Source: Pectobacterium araliae (lineage in GTDB: Bacteria > Pseudomonadota > Gammaproteobacteria > Enterobacterales > Enterobacteriaceae). From it: 64,000 nucleotides of DNA. Each line of letters opens with the position of its first letter. The first letter of the stretch is position 1. The DNA lies in the NCBI RefSeq assembly GCF_037076465.1, contig NZ_AP028908.1:434001-498000 (forward strand), in the 5' to 3' direction. A model generated the notes under the pieces. It did no database searches and was not told the origin of the DNA. It saw nothing but the letters and a program-made list of their open reading frames with translations. Positions 1-10,846 of the stretch are shown piece after piece. The position numbers were made by a program, and so were the translations under genes.

Positions 1-2
1 AT

Positions 3-89
3 GAAGCGGCTCAGTTGATGGAAAAAATTACCACGCAAGATGAGCTAATCGATTTCCTGACCCTACCCGGCTACGCATTGCTCGATTAA
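3..89 (+). CDS. aceB: Malate synthase A, C-terminal end only
   Basis: Partial gene entering from the left edge. The only open frame that leads into the aceA spacer encodes 28 residues ending LTLPGYALLD and a TAA stop, which resembles the C-terminus of malate synthase A. The enzyme condenses glyoxylate with acetyl-CoA in the glyoxylate shunt. The stop lies 31 bp before aceA, as in the aceBAK operon. The identification rests mainly on this position, because the fragment carries no catalytic residues. Confidence 0.85.
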   Translation, partial: EAAQLMEKITTQDELIDFLTLPGYALLD

Positions 90-120
90 TCCTAACTGAT
101 AATAAAAAGGAACCTCTGCT

Positions 121-1428
121 ATGACGACTTCCCGTACCCAACAAGTCCAGCATATCGAAAAAGAGTGGAAAACCGCCCGCTGGGAAGGTATTACGCGCCC
201 CTACAGCGCAGAAGATGTGATTAACCTACGGGGTTCGGTGAACCCGGAATGCACGCTCGCGCAGCTCGGCGCGGCAAAGCTATGGAACCTACTGCATGGT
301 GACGCCCGCAAAGGCTATGTTAATTGTCTGGGCGCGCTGACGGGAGGACAGGCTTTACAGCAGGCGAAAGCGGGTATCGAAGCGATTTATCTTTCCGGCT
401 GGCAGGTGGCGGCGGATGCCAACCTGGCGTCCAGCATGTATCCCGATCAGTCGCTCTACCCAGCAAACTCCGTACCTGCGGTGATTGAACGCATCAACAA
501 CACCTTTCGGCGTGCCGATCAGATTCAGTGGGCGAACCGCATTGAGCCGGGTGATAAGCGTTATACCGATTACTTTCTGCCGATTGTTGCGGATGCGGAG
601 GCGGGATTCGGTGGCGTGCTTAACGCGTTTGAGTTGATGAAGTCGATGATTGAAGCGGGTGCGGCGGCGGTTCACTTTGAAGATCAACTGGCATCGGCGA
701 AGAAATGTGGCCACATGGGCGGCAAAGTGCTGGTGCCGACTCAGGAAGCGGTTCAGAAGCTGGTTGCAGCGCGTCTGGCGGCGGATGTTTTGGGTGTACC
801 CACCTTAGTGGTTGCGCGAACCGATGCGGATGCCGCGGATCTACTGACCTCCGATTGTGATGAGTATGATCGTGATTTCATTACCGGAGAACGCACGGTA
901 GAAGGCTTCTATCGTACCCGTGCGGGGATTGAGCAGGCGATCAGCCGTGGTCTGGCGTATGCGCCTTATGCCGATCTGGTGTGGTGCGAAACCTCAACGC
1001 CAGATTTATCGCTGGCGCGTCGTTTTGCCGAGGCCATCCATGCGAAGTTCCCCGGTAAGCTGCTGGCATACAACTGTTCGCCTTCCTTTAACTGGAAGAA
1101 GAACCTTGATGACAGCACGATTGCACGCTTTCAGGATGAGCTGTCGGCGATGGGCTACAAGTATCAATTCATTACGCTGGCCGGCATCCACAGTATGTGG
1201 TTCAACATGTTTGATCTGGCGCATGCCTATGCGCAGGGCGAGGGGATGAGGCACTACGTAGAAAAAGTGCAGCAGCCTGAATTTGAAGCGATTAAAGATG
1301 GTTACACCTTCTCATCGCATCAGCAGGAGGTGGGGACTGGCTATTTTGATAAGGTGACGAACATCATTCAGGGAGGCGAGTCTTCAGTGACGGCGCTGAC
1401 AGGATCGACGGAAGAACAACAGTTCTGA
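121..1428 (+). CDS. aceA: Isocitrate lyase
   Basis: Cytoplasmic glyoxylate-shunt enzyme that splits isocitrate into succinate and glyoxylate, allowing growth on acetate and fatty acids. The 435-residue product has the family's usual length. The catalytic loop KKCGHMGGK lies near residues 194-202, with the active-site cysteine at 196 (195 in E. coli). The metal-binding aspartates precede it in the [10 protein letters not shown] segment. The ATG follows an AAAAGGAA ribosome site. It is the second gene of aceBAK; the repressor IclR is encoded nearby on the other strand. Confidence 0.98.
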   Translation: MTTSRTQQVQHIEKEWKTARWEGITRPYSAEDVINLRGSVNPECTLAQLGAAKLWNLLHGDARKGYVNCLGALTGGQALQQAKAGIEAIYLSGWQVAADANLASSMYPDQSLYPANSVPAVIERINNTFRRADQIQWANRIEPGDKRYTDYFLPIVADAEAGFGGVLNAFELMKSMIEAGAAAVHFEDQLASAKKCGHMGGKVLVPTQEAVQKLVAARLAADVLGVPTLVVARTDADAADLLTSDCDEYDRDFITGERTVEGFYRTRAGIEQAISRGLAYAPYADLVWCETSTPDLSLARRFAEAIHAKFPGKLLAYNCSPSFNWKKNLDDSTIARFQDELSAMGYKYQFITLAGIHSMWFNMFDLAHAYAQGEGMRHYVEKVQQPEFEAIKDGYTFSSHQQEVGTGYFDKVTNIIQGGESSVTALTGSTEEQQF

Positions 1429-1432
1429 TCCT

Positions 1433-1459
1433 ACCCGGTCAGCGTTTGGCTGGCCGGGT
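1433..1459 (+). promoter_or_regulatory. Intercistronic hairpin between aceA and aceK
   Basis: An 11-bp stem (ACCCGGTCAGC / GCTGGCCGGGT, one G-U pair) with a five-base loop fills most of the 45-bp aceA-aceK gap. There is no T run, so it is unlikely to be a full terminator. In E. coli, REP-type hairpins at this place protect the upstream mRNA and help keep AceK far less abundant than AceA. The same role is inferred here. Confidence 0.6.
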
Positions 1460-1473
1460 CTCATCTGGAGATC

Positions 1474-3246
1474 ATGATGACGCGTGACCTTGAAAAGCTG
1501 GTAGCGCAGACGATCCTGCAAGGGTTTGATGCACAATATGGACGTTTTCTCGAAGTGACGGCAGGGGCGCAGCAGCGCTTCGAGCAGGCTGACTGGCCCG
1601 CCGTACAGCAGGCAATGAAACAGCGTATTCACCTATACGATCATCATGTTGGTCTGGTGGTTGAACAGTTGCGCTGTATTACTGGAATCCGCTGCGATGA
1701 TGCGGATTTTTTGGCACGCGTGAAGCATATCTATACCCGCTTACTACCGGATTATCCGCGTTTTGAGATTGCTGAGAGTTTCTTTAATTCCGTCTACTGT
1801 CGGCTGTTTAACCATCGGGAACTGACGCCTGACAAACTGTTTGTTTTCAGTTCTCAGCCTGAACAGCGCTTTCGTGAAATACCCCGGCCTATCGCCAAGA
1901 CGTTTGTGCCCACTGACGGCTGGCAGAACATGCTGGAAAAGCTGCTGGGTGACGTGCCGCTGCGTTTACCGTGGGAAGATTTGCCGCGTGATATTGCCTA
2001 TATCGTTGCGTATTTACAGCGCACTTTCCCGGCGGAGCAGCTTGCTCAGTCTACGTTACAGGTAGCGAATGAGCTGTTCTATCGCAACAAAGCGGCCTGG
2101 CTGGTGGGGAAACTGTCGCTGTCTGAGGGTGTTTTTCCGTTCCTGCTGCCGATTCACCACAACGAATGCGGAGCGCTATTTATTGATACCTGCCTGACGG
2201 CTCAGGCAGACGCCAGCATTGCGTTTGGTTTCGCCCGTTCTTATTTCATGGTGTATGCCCCGCTGCCATCTGCGTTGGTGGCCTGGCTGCGTGACATTTT
2301 GCCGGGGAAGACGACGGCGGAGCTTTATCTGGCCATTGGTTGCCAGAAGCACAGCAAAACCGAGTATTACCGCGAATACCTGCATTATATTGCCGAGTCA
2401 GAAGAGCGGTTCATTATCGCTCCCGGCGTGAAAGGCATGGTGATGCTGGTGTTTACGCTGCCTTCGTTCGATCGGGTATTTAAGGTCATCAAAGATCGTT
2501 TTGCGCCACAGAAAGAGGTGAGCGCGGAGCGGGTCATGGCGTGCTATCAACTGGTAAAAGAGCACGATCGCGTCGGGCGTATGGCGGATACGCAGGAATA
2601 TGAAAACTTTGTCATCGATAAGCATCGTATTAGCCCGGAACTGCTGGATGAACTTTGGCGTGAGGTACCGGGTAAGCTGGAAGATCTGGGCGATCGGCTG
2701 GTGATCCGACATTTGTATATGGAACGCCGGATGACGCCGCTGAACCTTTATTTGGAACAGGCAAACGCACAGCAGTTGCACGATGTGATTGAAGAATACG
2801 GTAATGCTATCAAACAGTTAGCTGCGGCAAATATTTTCCCCGGCGACATGCTATTCAAGAATTTCGGTGTTACGCGTCATGGGCGAGTCGTCTTTTATGA
2901 CTACGATGAAATTTGCTACATGACTGAGGTGAATTTCCGCAAAATACCGCCGCCGCGTCACCCAGAGGACGAACTGGCCGCAGAGCCGTGGTACAGCGTT
3001 GCGCCGAATGATGTCTTTCCCGAAGAGTTTCCGCATTTCCTGTGTAGCGACCGCCATATTCGGGCGCTATTTGAGGAAACACACGGCGATCTGTTTTGTG
3101 CGGATTACTGGCAGGCATTGCAGCAGCGTATCAGGGACGGGCACATTGAAGATGTTTACGCCTATCGGCGGAGGAAACGTTTTAGCCAACGGAGTGGGCA
3201 TCAGCCGTCAGAGTATCCGACGGCTGATGTCGTATTGATTAGGTGA
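1474..3246 (+). CDS. aceK: Isocitrate dehydrogenase kinase/phosphatase
   Basis: Bifunctional enzyme that phosphorylates isocitrate dehydrogenase to inactivate it and dephosphorylates it to reactivate it, setting the split between TCA cycle and glyoxylate shunt. The 590-residue protein has the expected length. It carries the ATP-binding stretch [16 protein letters not shown] (about 314-329) and the catalytic/metal aspartates in [11 protein letters not shown] (about 458) and FYDYDEIC (about 476). Two adjacent ATGs exist at 1474 and 1477; counting from the second gives the E. coli numbering of the aspartates. The 3' end overlaps the convergent CdsA-like gene by 8 bp. Confidence 0.97.
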   Translation: MMTRDLEKLVAQTILQGFDAQYGRFLEVTAGAQQRFEQADWPAVQQAMKQRIHLYDHHVGLVVEQLRCITGIRCDDADFLARVKHIYTRLLPDYPRFEIAESFFNSVYCRLFNHRELTPDKLFVFSSQPEQRFREIPRPIAKTFVPTDGWQNMLEKLLGDVPLRLPWEDLPRDIAYIVAYLQRTFPAEQLAQSTLQVANELFYRNKAAWLVGKLSLSEGVFPFLLPIHHNECGALFIDTCLTAQADASIAFGFARSYFMVYAPLPSALVAWLRDILPGKTTAELYLAIGCQKHSKTEYYREYLHYIAESEERFIIAPGVKGMVMLVFTLPSFDRVFKVIKDRFAPQKEVSAERVMACYQLVKEHDRVGRMADTQEYENFVIDKHRISPELLDELWREVPGKLEDLGDRLVIRHLYMERRMTPLNLYLEQANAQQLHDVIEEYGNAIKQLAAANIFPGDMLFKNFGVTRHGRVVFYDYDEICYMTEVNFRKIPPPRHPEDELAAEPWYSVAPNDVFPEEFPHFLCSDRHIRALFEETHGDLFCADYWQALQQRIRDGHIEDVYAYRRRKRFSQRSGHQPSEYPTADVVLIR

Positions 3247-4168
3247 AGAAGTAACGCACGATATGGAAAAACACGGGAGCAGCAAAACAGAGGGAATCAA
3301 TGCGGTCCATCATCCCGCCGTGTCCTTCCAGCATGGTGCCGAAATCTTTTACGCCGCGATCGCGTTTAATGCCAGACATGCAAAGCCCACCGGCAAAGCC
3401 AAGGAGTGCAATCACGAAGGCGATGAGAAAAGCCTGCCAGGGGGAAAAGGGTGTGATCCACCACAACCCCATTCCCACCAGACTGGCGGTCAAAATACCG
3501 CCGATAAACCCTTCCACTGTTTTATTCGGGCTGAGTTTAGGGACGATGGGGCGTTTTCCCCAGAGTTTACCGAAAACGTATTGCAGTACGTCTGATAGCT
3601 GCACCACGATCATGAGAAACAGCAGCAACTTGATATTTTGGTACTCATAACCCGTGATATCCAACATCAGCAGTGCTGGAGCGTGGCTGACACAATAGAC
3701 GGCGATCATCAGGCTCCATTGAATCTTGGCCGCACGCTCAAGAAAATGCACCGTATCCCCCGCTAATGCCAGACGTGCGGGGACGAAGAGAAATGCGTAT
3801 ACCGGTATCAGAATAATAAAAACACCGTACCACTGTATACCAACCAGCAGGTATTGAAGCGGCAGGATAATGAAGAAGCACCAGAACAGCGCCTCATGAT
3901 CGCCCCGTCGGGTTGGCATCAATGTGATGCATTCCCGCAGTGCGTAAAATGACATCAGGGCAAATAGGATCGTCGAACCGATAGGGCCAATCATCATGGC
4001 TAATACAGAAATAATACACATGAGCCACCAGGCTCGAATGCGGGCATTGAGGTTCATTATGGTGGCGTTTTGCTGACGTTTGGCCAATAGGTAACCGACC
4101 AGACTGGCAAAAGTCAGTAATCCGAACAGGCCGCTCAGCAACCATTGCATTTCGTTATCCCAGGCCAT
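3239..4168 (-). CDS. Phosphatidate cytidylyltransferase (CdsA/YnbB family)
   Basis: Integral membrane enzyme family that makes CDP-diacylglycerol from phosphatidate and CTP. The protein is about 309 residues, with several hydrophobic spans and the full CDP-DAG synthase signature near the C-terminus: [13 protein letters not shown] followed by HGGMMDRID. It is the last gene of a three-gene operon. Its ATG overlaps the stop of the acyltransferase gene (TGATG), so translation is probably coupled. It resembles E. coli YnbB rather than the essential CdsA, as judged by this gene context. It is likely a dedicated supplier of CDP-DAG for the phosphatidyltransferase in the same operon. Confidence 0.88.
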   Translation of the reverse strand: MAWDNEMQWLLSGLFGLLTFASLVGYLLAKRQQNATIMNLNARIRAWWLMCIISVLAMMIGPIGSTILFALMSFYALRECITLMPTRRGDHEALFWCFFIILPLQYLLVGIQWYGVFIILIPVYAFLFVPARLALAGDTVHFLERAAKIQWSLMIAVYCVSHAPALLMLDITGYEYQNIKLLLFLMIVVQLSDVLQYVFGKLWGKRPIVPKLSPNKTVEGFIGGILTASLVGMGLWWITPFSPWQAFLIAFVIALLGFAGGLCMSGIKRDRGVKDFGTMLEGHGGMMDRIDSLCFAAPVFFHIVRYFFT

Positions 4169-4827
4169 CACGCTGATAACTCCTCAAGTGCTTGCTTAGC
4201 GCGTTCAAGAAAATCTTGTTTTGACTCCATCTCGGCAACACCCTGTATCGGTTCACCAAATGTGGCATGGCAGATGATAGGAACGACCAGACGCGATCCC
4301 TTTGGCATGACGCGGTTAAGATTCTCTAGCCAGACAGGGATCAGTTCTATGTCTGGATACTGTTTTGATAAGTGGTAAAGCCCGCTTTTAAAGCGATTTA
4401 ATTGGTCGCCATTTCCCCGAGTCCCTTCGGGAAATAGAATCAGTGACTGGTTCTCGCTTAACGTTGTTTTTAGCGGTTGTAGCGGATCTTGTGACAACCG
4501 TACTGTATGCCCTTCTTCCGTTTTTTTATTGCGTCGTTCGACCAGAACTGCCTGAAAAATACGCAGAGCCAGATAGCGGCGTAACGGTTTTTTCAGCCAG
4601 TAATCGGCAGCCGCGACGGGATGGACGATGGCTCGAAGTTGGGGGGGCAGGCTGGCCCAAATCACCAGCCCATCAAGGTGGCTACTATGGTTGGCATAAT
4701 AAATTTTGGCACGAACCAGATCGGGCTCACTTCGCCAATGTGCGCGAACGCCAGTGAGGAGCCGACAAACCGTGACCAGAAGTGAACTGACGATTTTTTT
4801 GTCCAGCCCAGAGAAAACGTTAACCAT
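4168..4827 (-). CDS. 1-acyl-glycerol-3-phosphate acyltransferase-like (PlsC family)
   Basis: Acyltransferase of the PlsC family, which esterifies lysophosphatidic acid to phosphatidic acid at the inner membrane. It has the catalytic HX4D box in NHSSHLDGL (about residues 46-54) and the substrate box FPEGTRGNGD. I start it at the ATG at 4827 because an AGGGA site precedes it by 7 bases; an earlier ATG at 4854 would run into the upstream gene. It lies 4 bp after that gene and overlaps the downstream cytidylyltransferase gene. Its exact acceptor is unknown, since a housekeeping PlsC is expected elsewhere. Confidence 0.85.
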   Translation of the reverse strand: MVNVFSGLDKKIVSSLLVTVCRLLTGVRAHWRSEPDLVRAKIYYANHSSHLDGLVIWASLPPQLRAIVHPVAAADYWLKKPLRRYLALRIFQAVLVERRNKKTEEGHTVRLSQDPLQPLKTTLSENQSLILFPEGTRGNGDQLNRFKSGLYHLSKQYPDIELIPVWLENLNRVMPKGSRLVVPIICHATFGEPIQGVAEMESKQDFLERAKQALEELSA

Positions 4828-4831
4828 AAGA

Positions 4832-5488
4832 TTATCCCTGAATACGCAGTGCACTCATAATCTGTCGAGTGCGATTAATACAGGTGACGGTCGAACCGAG
4901 CAGAATCACCGCGAGAGCGGCGATAAAAAGCCACTGTCCATAAGCTGGTACGATCAGGGCGAGTAAGGAAACCAGGGTGAGAATCGCCATACGATGCTGT
5001 TTTGCCATTGGTCCGCTGAACCGTTGTGGCAAACCACAGCTTCCACCTAACAAACGGATGTAGGCTGTCAGTACCGCCATCACGGTCGCAGCCCAGGCAA
5101 GCGTGGGCGCAAAAGGCCACACGGTAATGCCGTAACCCACCCCCATGATGATCAGAGAATCTGAAATCCGATCGGGCAGATCGTTATAAATAGCACCGAC
5201 CGGACTGCGCAGTTTACCTTCAACTGCCACCATGCCATCAAGCAGGTTGCACAGCAGACGGCCCTGAATGCCGATAGCTCCAACGAGCAGAAGTAGTCGA
5301 GTCGTGGTGTCGTGTTCGGTACGGAAAGCGAAAATAAAGCTGATACTGGCGATGAAAGCAAAGAGAATACTGAAAAGGGAGATGGCGTTAGGGGTAAAGC
5401 CCCGCAATTGCAGTGCGCGGGCGAAATAGCTGGCCCAACGTGTCTGTCGAGCCTTGATGGGACGGCGATCCTTGATATCTTGTTCCAT
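4832..5488 (-). CDS. CDP-alcohol phosphatidyltransferase (YnbA-like)
   Basis: Membrane enzyme that moves a phosphatidyl group from CDP-diacylglycerol to an alcohol. The motif is a variant: DGMVAV-x8-G-x4-D-x2-D, where the family consensus is DG-x2-AR-x8-G-x3-D-x3-D. The usual arginine is valine, and the third aspartate is shifted by one. Four or more hydrophobic segments follow. I chose the ATG at 5488 (MEQDIKDRR) because the longer frame to 5599 adds a tyrosine-rich stretch without membrane character; an ATG at 5497 is also possible. First gene of the operon; the alcohol acceptor is unknown. Confidence 0.85.
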   Translation of the reverse strand: MEQDIKDRRPIKARQTRWASYFARALQLRGFTPNAISLFSILFAFIASISFIFAFRTEHDTTTRLLLLVGAIGIQGRLLCNLLDGMVAVEGKLRSPVGAIYNDLPDRISDSLIIMGVGYGITVWPFAPTLAWAATVMAVLTAYIRLLGGSCGLPQRFSGPMAKQHRMAILTLVSLLALIVPAYGQWLFIAALAVILLGSTVTCINRTRQIMSALRIQG

Positions 5489-5585
5489 GATGTACATTAT
5501 CCATTGGTGAAACGTATAACCATACTGTAAGTGGATGTAAGAATAAGGGTATTGCAGAGAGCTGCACACTCTTTTATATCCCGTA

Positions 5586-6419
5586 TCACGGTATGCCACT
5601 ATATTCTTGCATAATCTGCTTCGCGGCTTTGATCACCAGTGCGCCGAGTTCGGTGATGCGGTCGTCCGTGATACGCGAGACAGGGCCAGAAATGGAAATA
5701 GCGGCGAACGCTTCATGATGTTCGTCCAGAATACAGGCCGCGATGCAGCGTAGCCCCAGAGCGTGTTCTTCATCATCGAACGAGTAGCCCTGTTTGCGAA
5801 TCAGTGACAGATTTTCCTTCAGGGCTTGCGGCGAGCTAAACGTGTGAGGCGTATAGCCGTGCAGCCCCTTCTTGTGCAGCAGTTGAGTGACTTGCGCATC
5901 AGGTAAATGCGCCAGAAACGCTTTCCCGGCACCGGAAGCATGCATCGGTAATTTACCGCCGATGGGGGCAGACATACGCATCAGCGCCGTACATTGCACC
6001 TGATCGATGATGATCGCCTGACTATCGGTCTGATCGAGCACGGCCAAATTGACCGTCTCGCCTGAGTCTTCCATTAATTTGCGTAGTATTGGGTGCACGA
6101 TGGCCAATAGGTTACGACTTTGCAGAAAGCTGCTGCCGACGATAAACGCGTGTGAGGCGATCGTCCAGAGCCCCAGATCGCCAACTTGACGCACAAAGCC
6201 CTGCTGTTGCATGGTGGTGAGCAGGCGGTGGGTCGTAGAATTCGGTAAACCGGCCTGTTGCGCGAGATCGGTTAGCGCCACGCTGCCGTTTGCTTTGGCG
6301 ATATATTCAAGCAGCGTTAGGCCACGGGTCAGCGATTGAACCTGTCCGGTTGGTTGTGCCGCGGTGCTCGTGCTCGCTCTGGTTTTTTTCCCACGTTTGG
6401 CTGGCTCTGGTGGCGTCAT
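5586..6419 (-). CDS. iclR: Transcriptional repressor IclR (glyoxylate operon)
   Basis: IclR-family regulator of 277 residues: a winged-helix domain (about 28-88, with LTDLAQQAGLPNSTTHRLL) followed by the effector domain (about 100-270). In E. coli it represses aceBAK and is tuned by glyoxylate and pyruvate. The basic N-terminal tail (PAKRGKKTRAS) is typical of enterobacterial IclR. The gene lies between aceK and metH, as in E. coli, but here the phospholipid operon separates it from aceK. It is divergent from metH. Confidence 0.95.
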   Translation of the reverse strand: MTPPEPAKRGKKTRASTSTAAQPTGQVQSLTRGLTLLEYIAKANGSVALTDLAQQAGLPNSTTHRLLTTMQQQGFVRQVGDLGLWTIASHAFIVGSSFLQSRNLLAIVHPILRKLMEDSGETVNLAVLDQTDSQAIIIDQVQCTALMRMSAPIGGKLPMHASGAGKAFLAHLPDAQVTQLLHKKGLHGYTPHTFSSPQALKENLSLIRKQGYSFDDEEHALGLRCIAACILDEHHEAFAAISISGPVSRITDDRITELGALVIKAAKQIMQEYSGIP

Positions 6420-6515
6420 AGTGTCGATTCCTTTTTAGAGTAATGGAATTGATTTTCGTTTTTTTACCACAGAATGCAACACTTCTTTCTCTGCGCTTTT
6501 TATCGGCAAATGACC

Positions 6516-6528
6516 TGAAAAAGTCTCA
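6516..6528 (+). promoter_or_regulatory. Candidate MetR-binding site upstream of metH
   Basis: TGAAAAAGTCTCA matches the MetR consensus TGAA-N5-TTCA at seven of eight fixed positions. It lies 85 bp before the metH start, in the iclR-metH divergent gap. MetR activates metH in enterobacteria, so a site here is expected. This is a pattern match only. Confidence 0.4.
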
Positions 6529-6612
6529 TGCTGCATGGCGTTAGTGTGTTCATTACTTATGCTAGGATAGGCACAATATATATCGTATTTATTGGCTGGG
6601 AATGGGGTTCGC

Positions 6613-9600
6613 GTGAGTAATCGGATAGACGAATTGCGGCGTCAGTTGGCGCAACGCATTATGGTGTTGGATGGTGGTATGGGCACCATGATCCAGAGTT
6701 ATCGCCTACAGGAAGCAGATTATCGCGGCGAGCGCTTTGCTGACTGGCCGAGCGATGTGAAGGGAAATAACGATCTGCTGGTGCTGACCAAGCCGCAGGT
6801 GATTAGTGAAATCCATGACGCCTATCTGGAAGCCGGTGCCGACATTCTCGAAACCAACACCTTCAACGCCACCACCATTGCGATGGCGGATTATGATATG
6901 CAAGCGCTGTCGGCGGAAATTAACACCGTCGCCGCACAGCTGGCGCGTGCCAGCGCGGATAAATGGACGGCGTTAACGCCGGATAAGCCGCGCTATGTTG
7001 CCGGTGTGCTTGGCCCGACCAACCGCACTGCGTCGATCTCCCCCGATGTTAACGATCCGGCGTTTCGTAACGTCAGTTTTGATCAATTGGTAGAGGCGTA
7101 TCGCGAATCGACCCGCGCACTGATCGCAGGCGGTGTCGATCTGATCATGATCGAAACCATTTTCGATACCTTGAATGCTAAAGCGGCGAGTTTCGCCGTC
7201 GAAAGTGAATTTGAGGCCTTAGGGATCGTCCTACCTGTGATGATTTCCGGCACGATCACGGATGCGTCAGGACGGACGCTGTCCGGCCAAACGACAGAAG
7301 CTTTTTATAATTCCCTGCGCCATTCCCGCCCGCTTTCCTTTGGTTTGAACTGTGCATTGGGACCGGATGAGCTGCGCCAGTACGTCGCCGAGTTATCCCG
7401 TATTTCAGAATGCTATGTGAGTGCGCACCCGAACGCGGGTCTACCTAACGCCTTCGGAGAGTACGATCTGGGTCCGGCCGATATGGCGAAACACATCGGC
7501 GAATGGGCGCGGTCCGGTTTCCTGAATATCGTCGGCGGCTGCTGTGGATCGACGCCCGCACACATTGCCGCGATGGCAAAAGTGGTGGAGGGGGTGGCGC
7601 CGCGCACGCTGCCGGAGATTCCGGTCGCCTGTCGTTTATCCGGCCTGGAACCGCTGACTATTGATGCCAATACCCTGTTTGTTAACGTGGGAGAACGGAC
7701 GAACGTCACCGGCTCTGCGCGGTTTAAACGTCTGATTAAAGAAGAAAAATACAACGAAGCGCTGGATGTTGCCCGCCAGCAGGTAGAAAGCGGTGCGCAG
7801 ATCATCGATATCAACATGGATGAAGGCATGCTTGATGCGGAAGCGGCGATGACACGCTTCCTGAATCTCATTGCCGGTGAACCTGATATCGCCCGTGTGC
7901 CGATTATGATCGACTCCTCAAAGTGGGAGGTGGTTGAGAAAGGGCTTAAATGCATTCAGGGCAAAGGCATTGTTAACTCGATCTCCATGAAGGAAGGCGT
8001 TGAGACCTTTATTCATCACGCTAAGCTGGTGCGACGCTATGGTGCAGCCGTAGTGGTGATGGCCTTTGATGAAGTCGGTCAGGCAGATACCCGCGCGCGT
8101 AAAATTGAAATTTGTCGCCGCGCGTACCGCATCCTGACGGAAGAAGTCGGCTTCCCGCCGGAAGACATTATTTTCGACCCGAACATTTTCGCCGTGGCAA
8201 CGGGGATCGATGAGCACAACAACTACGCAGTAGATTTCATCGAAGCCTGTGCCGATATCAAGGCGCAATTGCCACATGCGATGATCTCTGGCGGCGTCTC
8301 CAATGTGTCCTTCTCATTCCGTGGTAACGATCTGGTGCGTGAAGCGATCCACGCCGTCTTCCTGTATTACGCGATCCGCAATGGGATGGACATGGGGATC
8401 GTGAACGCCAGCCAGTTGGCGATCTATGACGATCTGCCTGTTGAACTGCGTGATGCGGTAGAAGACGTGATCCTTAACCGTCGCGACGATGCCACTGAGC
8501 GGATGCTCGATCTGGCGGAAAAATATCGCGGCAGCAAAACGGAAGATGAAGGCAGTAAAACGCAGGCGGAATGGCGCGGCTGGGATGTGAATAAACGTCT
8601 GGAGTATTCGCTGGTTAAAGGGATTACCGAGTTTATTGAGCTGGATACCGAAGAAGCGCGTCAGCAGGCAACGCGGCCGATTGAAGTGATCGAAGGCCCG
8701 CTGATGGACGGAATGAACGTGGTCGGCGATCTGTTCGGTGCGGGGAAAATGTTTTTGCCACAGGTAGTGAAATCCGCCCGTGTGATGAAGCAGGCGGTGG
8801 CCTATCTCGAACCCTATATTGAAGCCAGTAAAGATAAAGGTTCGTCTGCTGGGAAAATCCTGCTGGCGACGGTAAAAGGTGACGTCCACGATATCGGCAA
8901 GAATATCGTCGGTGTGGTACTGCAATGTAACAACTACGAAATTATCGATCTTGGCGTAATGGTGCCGACGGATAAAATCCTGAAGACCGCGCGTGAAGAG
9001 AATGTCGATATCATCGGGCTGTCTGGGCTGATTACGCCGTCGCTGGATGAAATGGTCAACGTGGCGAAAGAGATGGAGCGTCAGGGCTTCACGCTGCCGC
9101 TGCTGATTGGCGGCGCGACGACCTCTAAAGCGCATACCGCTGTGAAAATTGAGCAGAACTACAGTGGCCCGACCGTCTACGTGCAGAATGCCTCGCGCTC
9201 TGTTGGTGTGGTGTCGGCCCTGCTGTCCAGTACGCAGTATGACGACTTTGTTGCGCGCACTCGTAAAGAGTATGAAACCGTGCGTATTCAGCACGCGCGT
9301 AAAAAACCGCGCACGCCACCGGTGACGTTGGACGTCGCTCGTGCTAACGCCTCGGATCTGGATTGGGAAAACTACACGCCGCCAGTGGCGCATCGTCTGG
9401 GTGTCCAGGAAGTGACGGCCAGCATCGAAACGCTGCGTAACTACATCGACTGGACGCCGTTCTTCATGACCTGGTCGCTGGCGGGGAAATATCCTCGTAT
9501 TCTGGAAGATGAGGTGGTGGGCGAGGAAGCGAAGCGCCTGTTTGCCGATGCTAACGCGATGCTGGACGATTTGTCCGCGCGCGGCGCGCTGAATCCTCGT

Positions 9601-10296
9601 GGCGTGGTGGGTCTCTTCCCAGCAAATCGCGTGGGTGATGACGTGGTGATTTATACCGATGAACGGCGTGAAACGGTGCTGTCAGTTAGCCATCACCTGC
9701 GTCAACAGACAGAGAAAACCGACTTCCCGAATTACTGCCTCTCTGATTTTGTGGCACCGAAATCCAGTGGTAAGCCGGATTATCTGGGTGCCTTTGCGGT
9801 GACCGGCGGGCTGGAAGAAGATACGTTGGCCGATCTGTGGGAAGCTCAGCACGACGATTACAACAAGATCATGGTGAAAGCGATCTCTGACCGTCTGGCG
9901 GAAGCCTTTGCGGAATACCTGCATGAGCGTGTGCGTAAGGTGTACTGGGGTTATACGCCGAATGAGAACCTCAATAGTGATCTGCTGATTCGTGAGAATT
10001 ATCAGGGTATTCGTCCCGCGCCTGGCTATCCGGCTTGTCCTGACCACACGGAGAAAGTGCAAATCTGGCAGTTGCTGGATGTGGAAAAGCATACCGGTAT
10101 GAAGCTCACTGAATCCTATGCCATGTGGCCGGGTGCCTCGGTATCCGGCTGGTACTTCAGCCATCCCGACAGCAAATACTTTGCCGTCGCGCAAATCCAG
10201 CACGATCAGGTGGAAGATTACGCGGTACGTAAAGGGATGGATGTGAGCGAGGTAGAGCGCTGGCTGGCGCCAAACTTGGGTTATGATGCGGATTAA
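6613..10296 (+). CDS. metH: Cobalamin-dependent methionine synthase
   Basis: Moves a methyl group from 5-methyltetrahydrofolate to homocysteine through methylcobalamin. Domains run in the standard order: homocysteine-binding barrel (1 to ~350, zinc ligands in GGCCGS), pterin-binding domain (~355-650), B12-binding domain (~650-895, with [10 protein letters not shown] carrying the lower-ligand histidine) and the SAM-dependent reactivation domain (~900-1227, RPAPGYPAC). I start it at GTG 6613 ([11 protein letters not shown]) instead of the in-frame TTG at 6592, because this gives 1227 residues, the E. coli length, and leaves a GGGG ribosome site 5 bases upstream. Confidence 0.98.
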   Translation: MSNRIDELRRQLAQRIMVLDGGMGTMIQSYRLQEADYRGERFADWPSDVKGNNDLLVLTKPQVISEIHDAYLEAGADILETNTFNATTIAMADYDMQALSAEINTVAAQLARASADKWTALTPDKPRYVAGVLGPTNRTASISPDVNDPAFRNVSFDQLVEAYRESTRALIAGGVDLIMIETIFDTLNAKAASFAVESEFEALGIVLPVMISGTITDASGRTLSGQTTEAFYNSLRHSRPLSFGLNCALGPDELRQYVAELSRISECYVSAHPNAGLPNAFGEYDLGPADMAKHIGEWARSGFLNIVGGCCGSTPAHIAAMAKVVEGVAPRTLPEIPVACRLSGLEPLTIDANTLFVNVGERTNVTGSARFKRLIKEEKYNEALDVARQQVESGAQIIDINMDEGMLDAEAAMTRFLNLIAGEPDIARVPIMIDSSKWEVVEKGLKCIQGKGIVNSISMKEGVETFIHHAKLVRRYGAAVVVMAFDEVGQADTRARKIEICRRAYRILTEEVGFPPEDIIFDPNIFAVATGIDEHNNYAVDFIEACADIKAQLPHAMISGGVSNVSFSFRGNDLVREAIHAVFLYYAIRNGMDMGIVNASQLAIYDDLPVELRDAVEDVILNRRDDATERMLDLAEKYRGSKTEDEGSKTQAEWRGWDVNKRLEYSLVKGITEFIELDTEEARQQATRPIEVIEGPLMDGMNVVGDLFGAGKMFLPQVVKSARVMKQAVAYLEPYIEASKDKGSSAGKILLATVKGDVHDIGKNIVGVVLQCNNYEIIDLGVMVPTDKILKTAREENVDIIGLSGLITPSLDEMVNVAKEMERQGFTLPLLIGGATTSKAHTAVKIEQNYSGPTVYVQNASRSVGVVSALLSSTQYDDFVARTRKEYETVRIQHARKKPRTPPVTLDVARANASDLDWENYTPPVAHRLGVQEVTASIETLRNYIDWTPFFMTWSLAGKYPRILEDEVVGEEAKRLFADANAMLDDLSARGALNPRGVVGLFPANRVGDDVVIYTDERRETVLSVSHHLRQQTEKTDFPNYCLSDFVAPKSSGKPDYLGAFAVTGGLEEDTLADLWEAQHDDYNKIMVKAISDRLAEAFAEYLHERVRKVYWGYTPNENLNSDLLIRENYQGIRPAPGYPACPDHTEKVQIWQLLDVEKHTGMKLTESYAMWPGASVSGWYFSHPDSKYFAVAQIQHDQVEDYAVRKGMDVSEVERWLAPNLGYDAD

Positions 10297-10309
10297 GTTT
10301 CGACGTAAG

Positions 10310-10620
10310 TCGAGTATGACAATATCAGCCTCGGAGATTTAGCCATTTCAACTATGCCTGTGAGGGGGCGTTTCGTGCGTGATAAGCCACATGATTTCTC
10401 TGTGGCACTAGCACCACGCCCGCTCAGGGCGCTCAGTCGCCGCTGCCCTGAGAACCCAGGCTTTTTGGCGGAAATTATGCCGCTTTGCGGTTCCTTCGGC
10501 ATTCGAGAACGCTAATCGTGCCGCTAGTGACGCGCTCCCAGCGCGGCACTAGCTCTCGCAGCGTCCATGCTGCTCACACGGCGTCCTCGCTCGCCTCAGC
10601 ATAATTTTTAACGCCACTTG
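10310..10620. repeat. GC-rich palindromic intergenic element
   Basis: The 550-bp gap after metH contains a compact GC-rich block of nested inverted repeats: CTCAGGGC (10423-10430) with GCCCTGAG (10445-10452), GTGCCGC (10518-10524) with GCGGCAC (10543-10549), and inside the latter CGCGCT / AGCGCG. No convincing reading frame crosses it. The look is that of a dispersed enterobacterial intergenic repeat, but only one copy lies in this window, so repetition is inferred. The rest of the gap up to 10846 is AT-rich and probably holds the promoter of the AraC gene. Confidence 0.45.
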
Positions 10621-10846
10621 AAAATCAAAACCGGTTAGCACGCAGATGTTTTCTGCTTCTTAGCCTATCGTCATGCAAGATTGATTGTGATGAGAATAGT
10701 TATCAGTCTTATTGATGCGATTTCATGGTAATGGTAAGGTGTGCATCAATTAAGCAGAAAGCGCTGTTCTGTTTTCATTCCACGCATTTCCACTAATCGC
10801 AGGCCTGATTCTGGGCGTTACACAGGATGAGGGTATCTTCCCGCTT

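Noticed and set aside
8314..9393. 359-codon open frame on the minus strand inside metH
   Set aside because: It lies fully inside the conserved metH frame and its product is rich in H, R and F without any family pattern.
10293..10502. 69-codon minus-strand frame after metH
   Set aside because: Lies in the palindromic block; composition follows the repeat, with no ribosome site.
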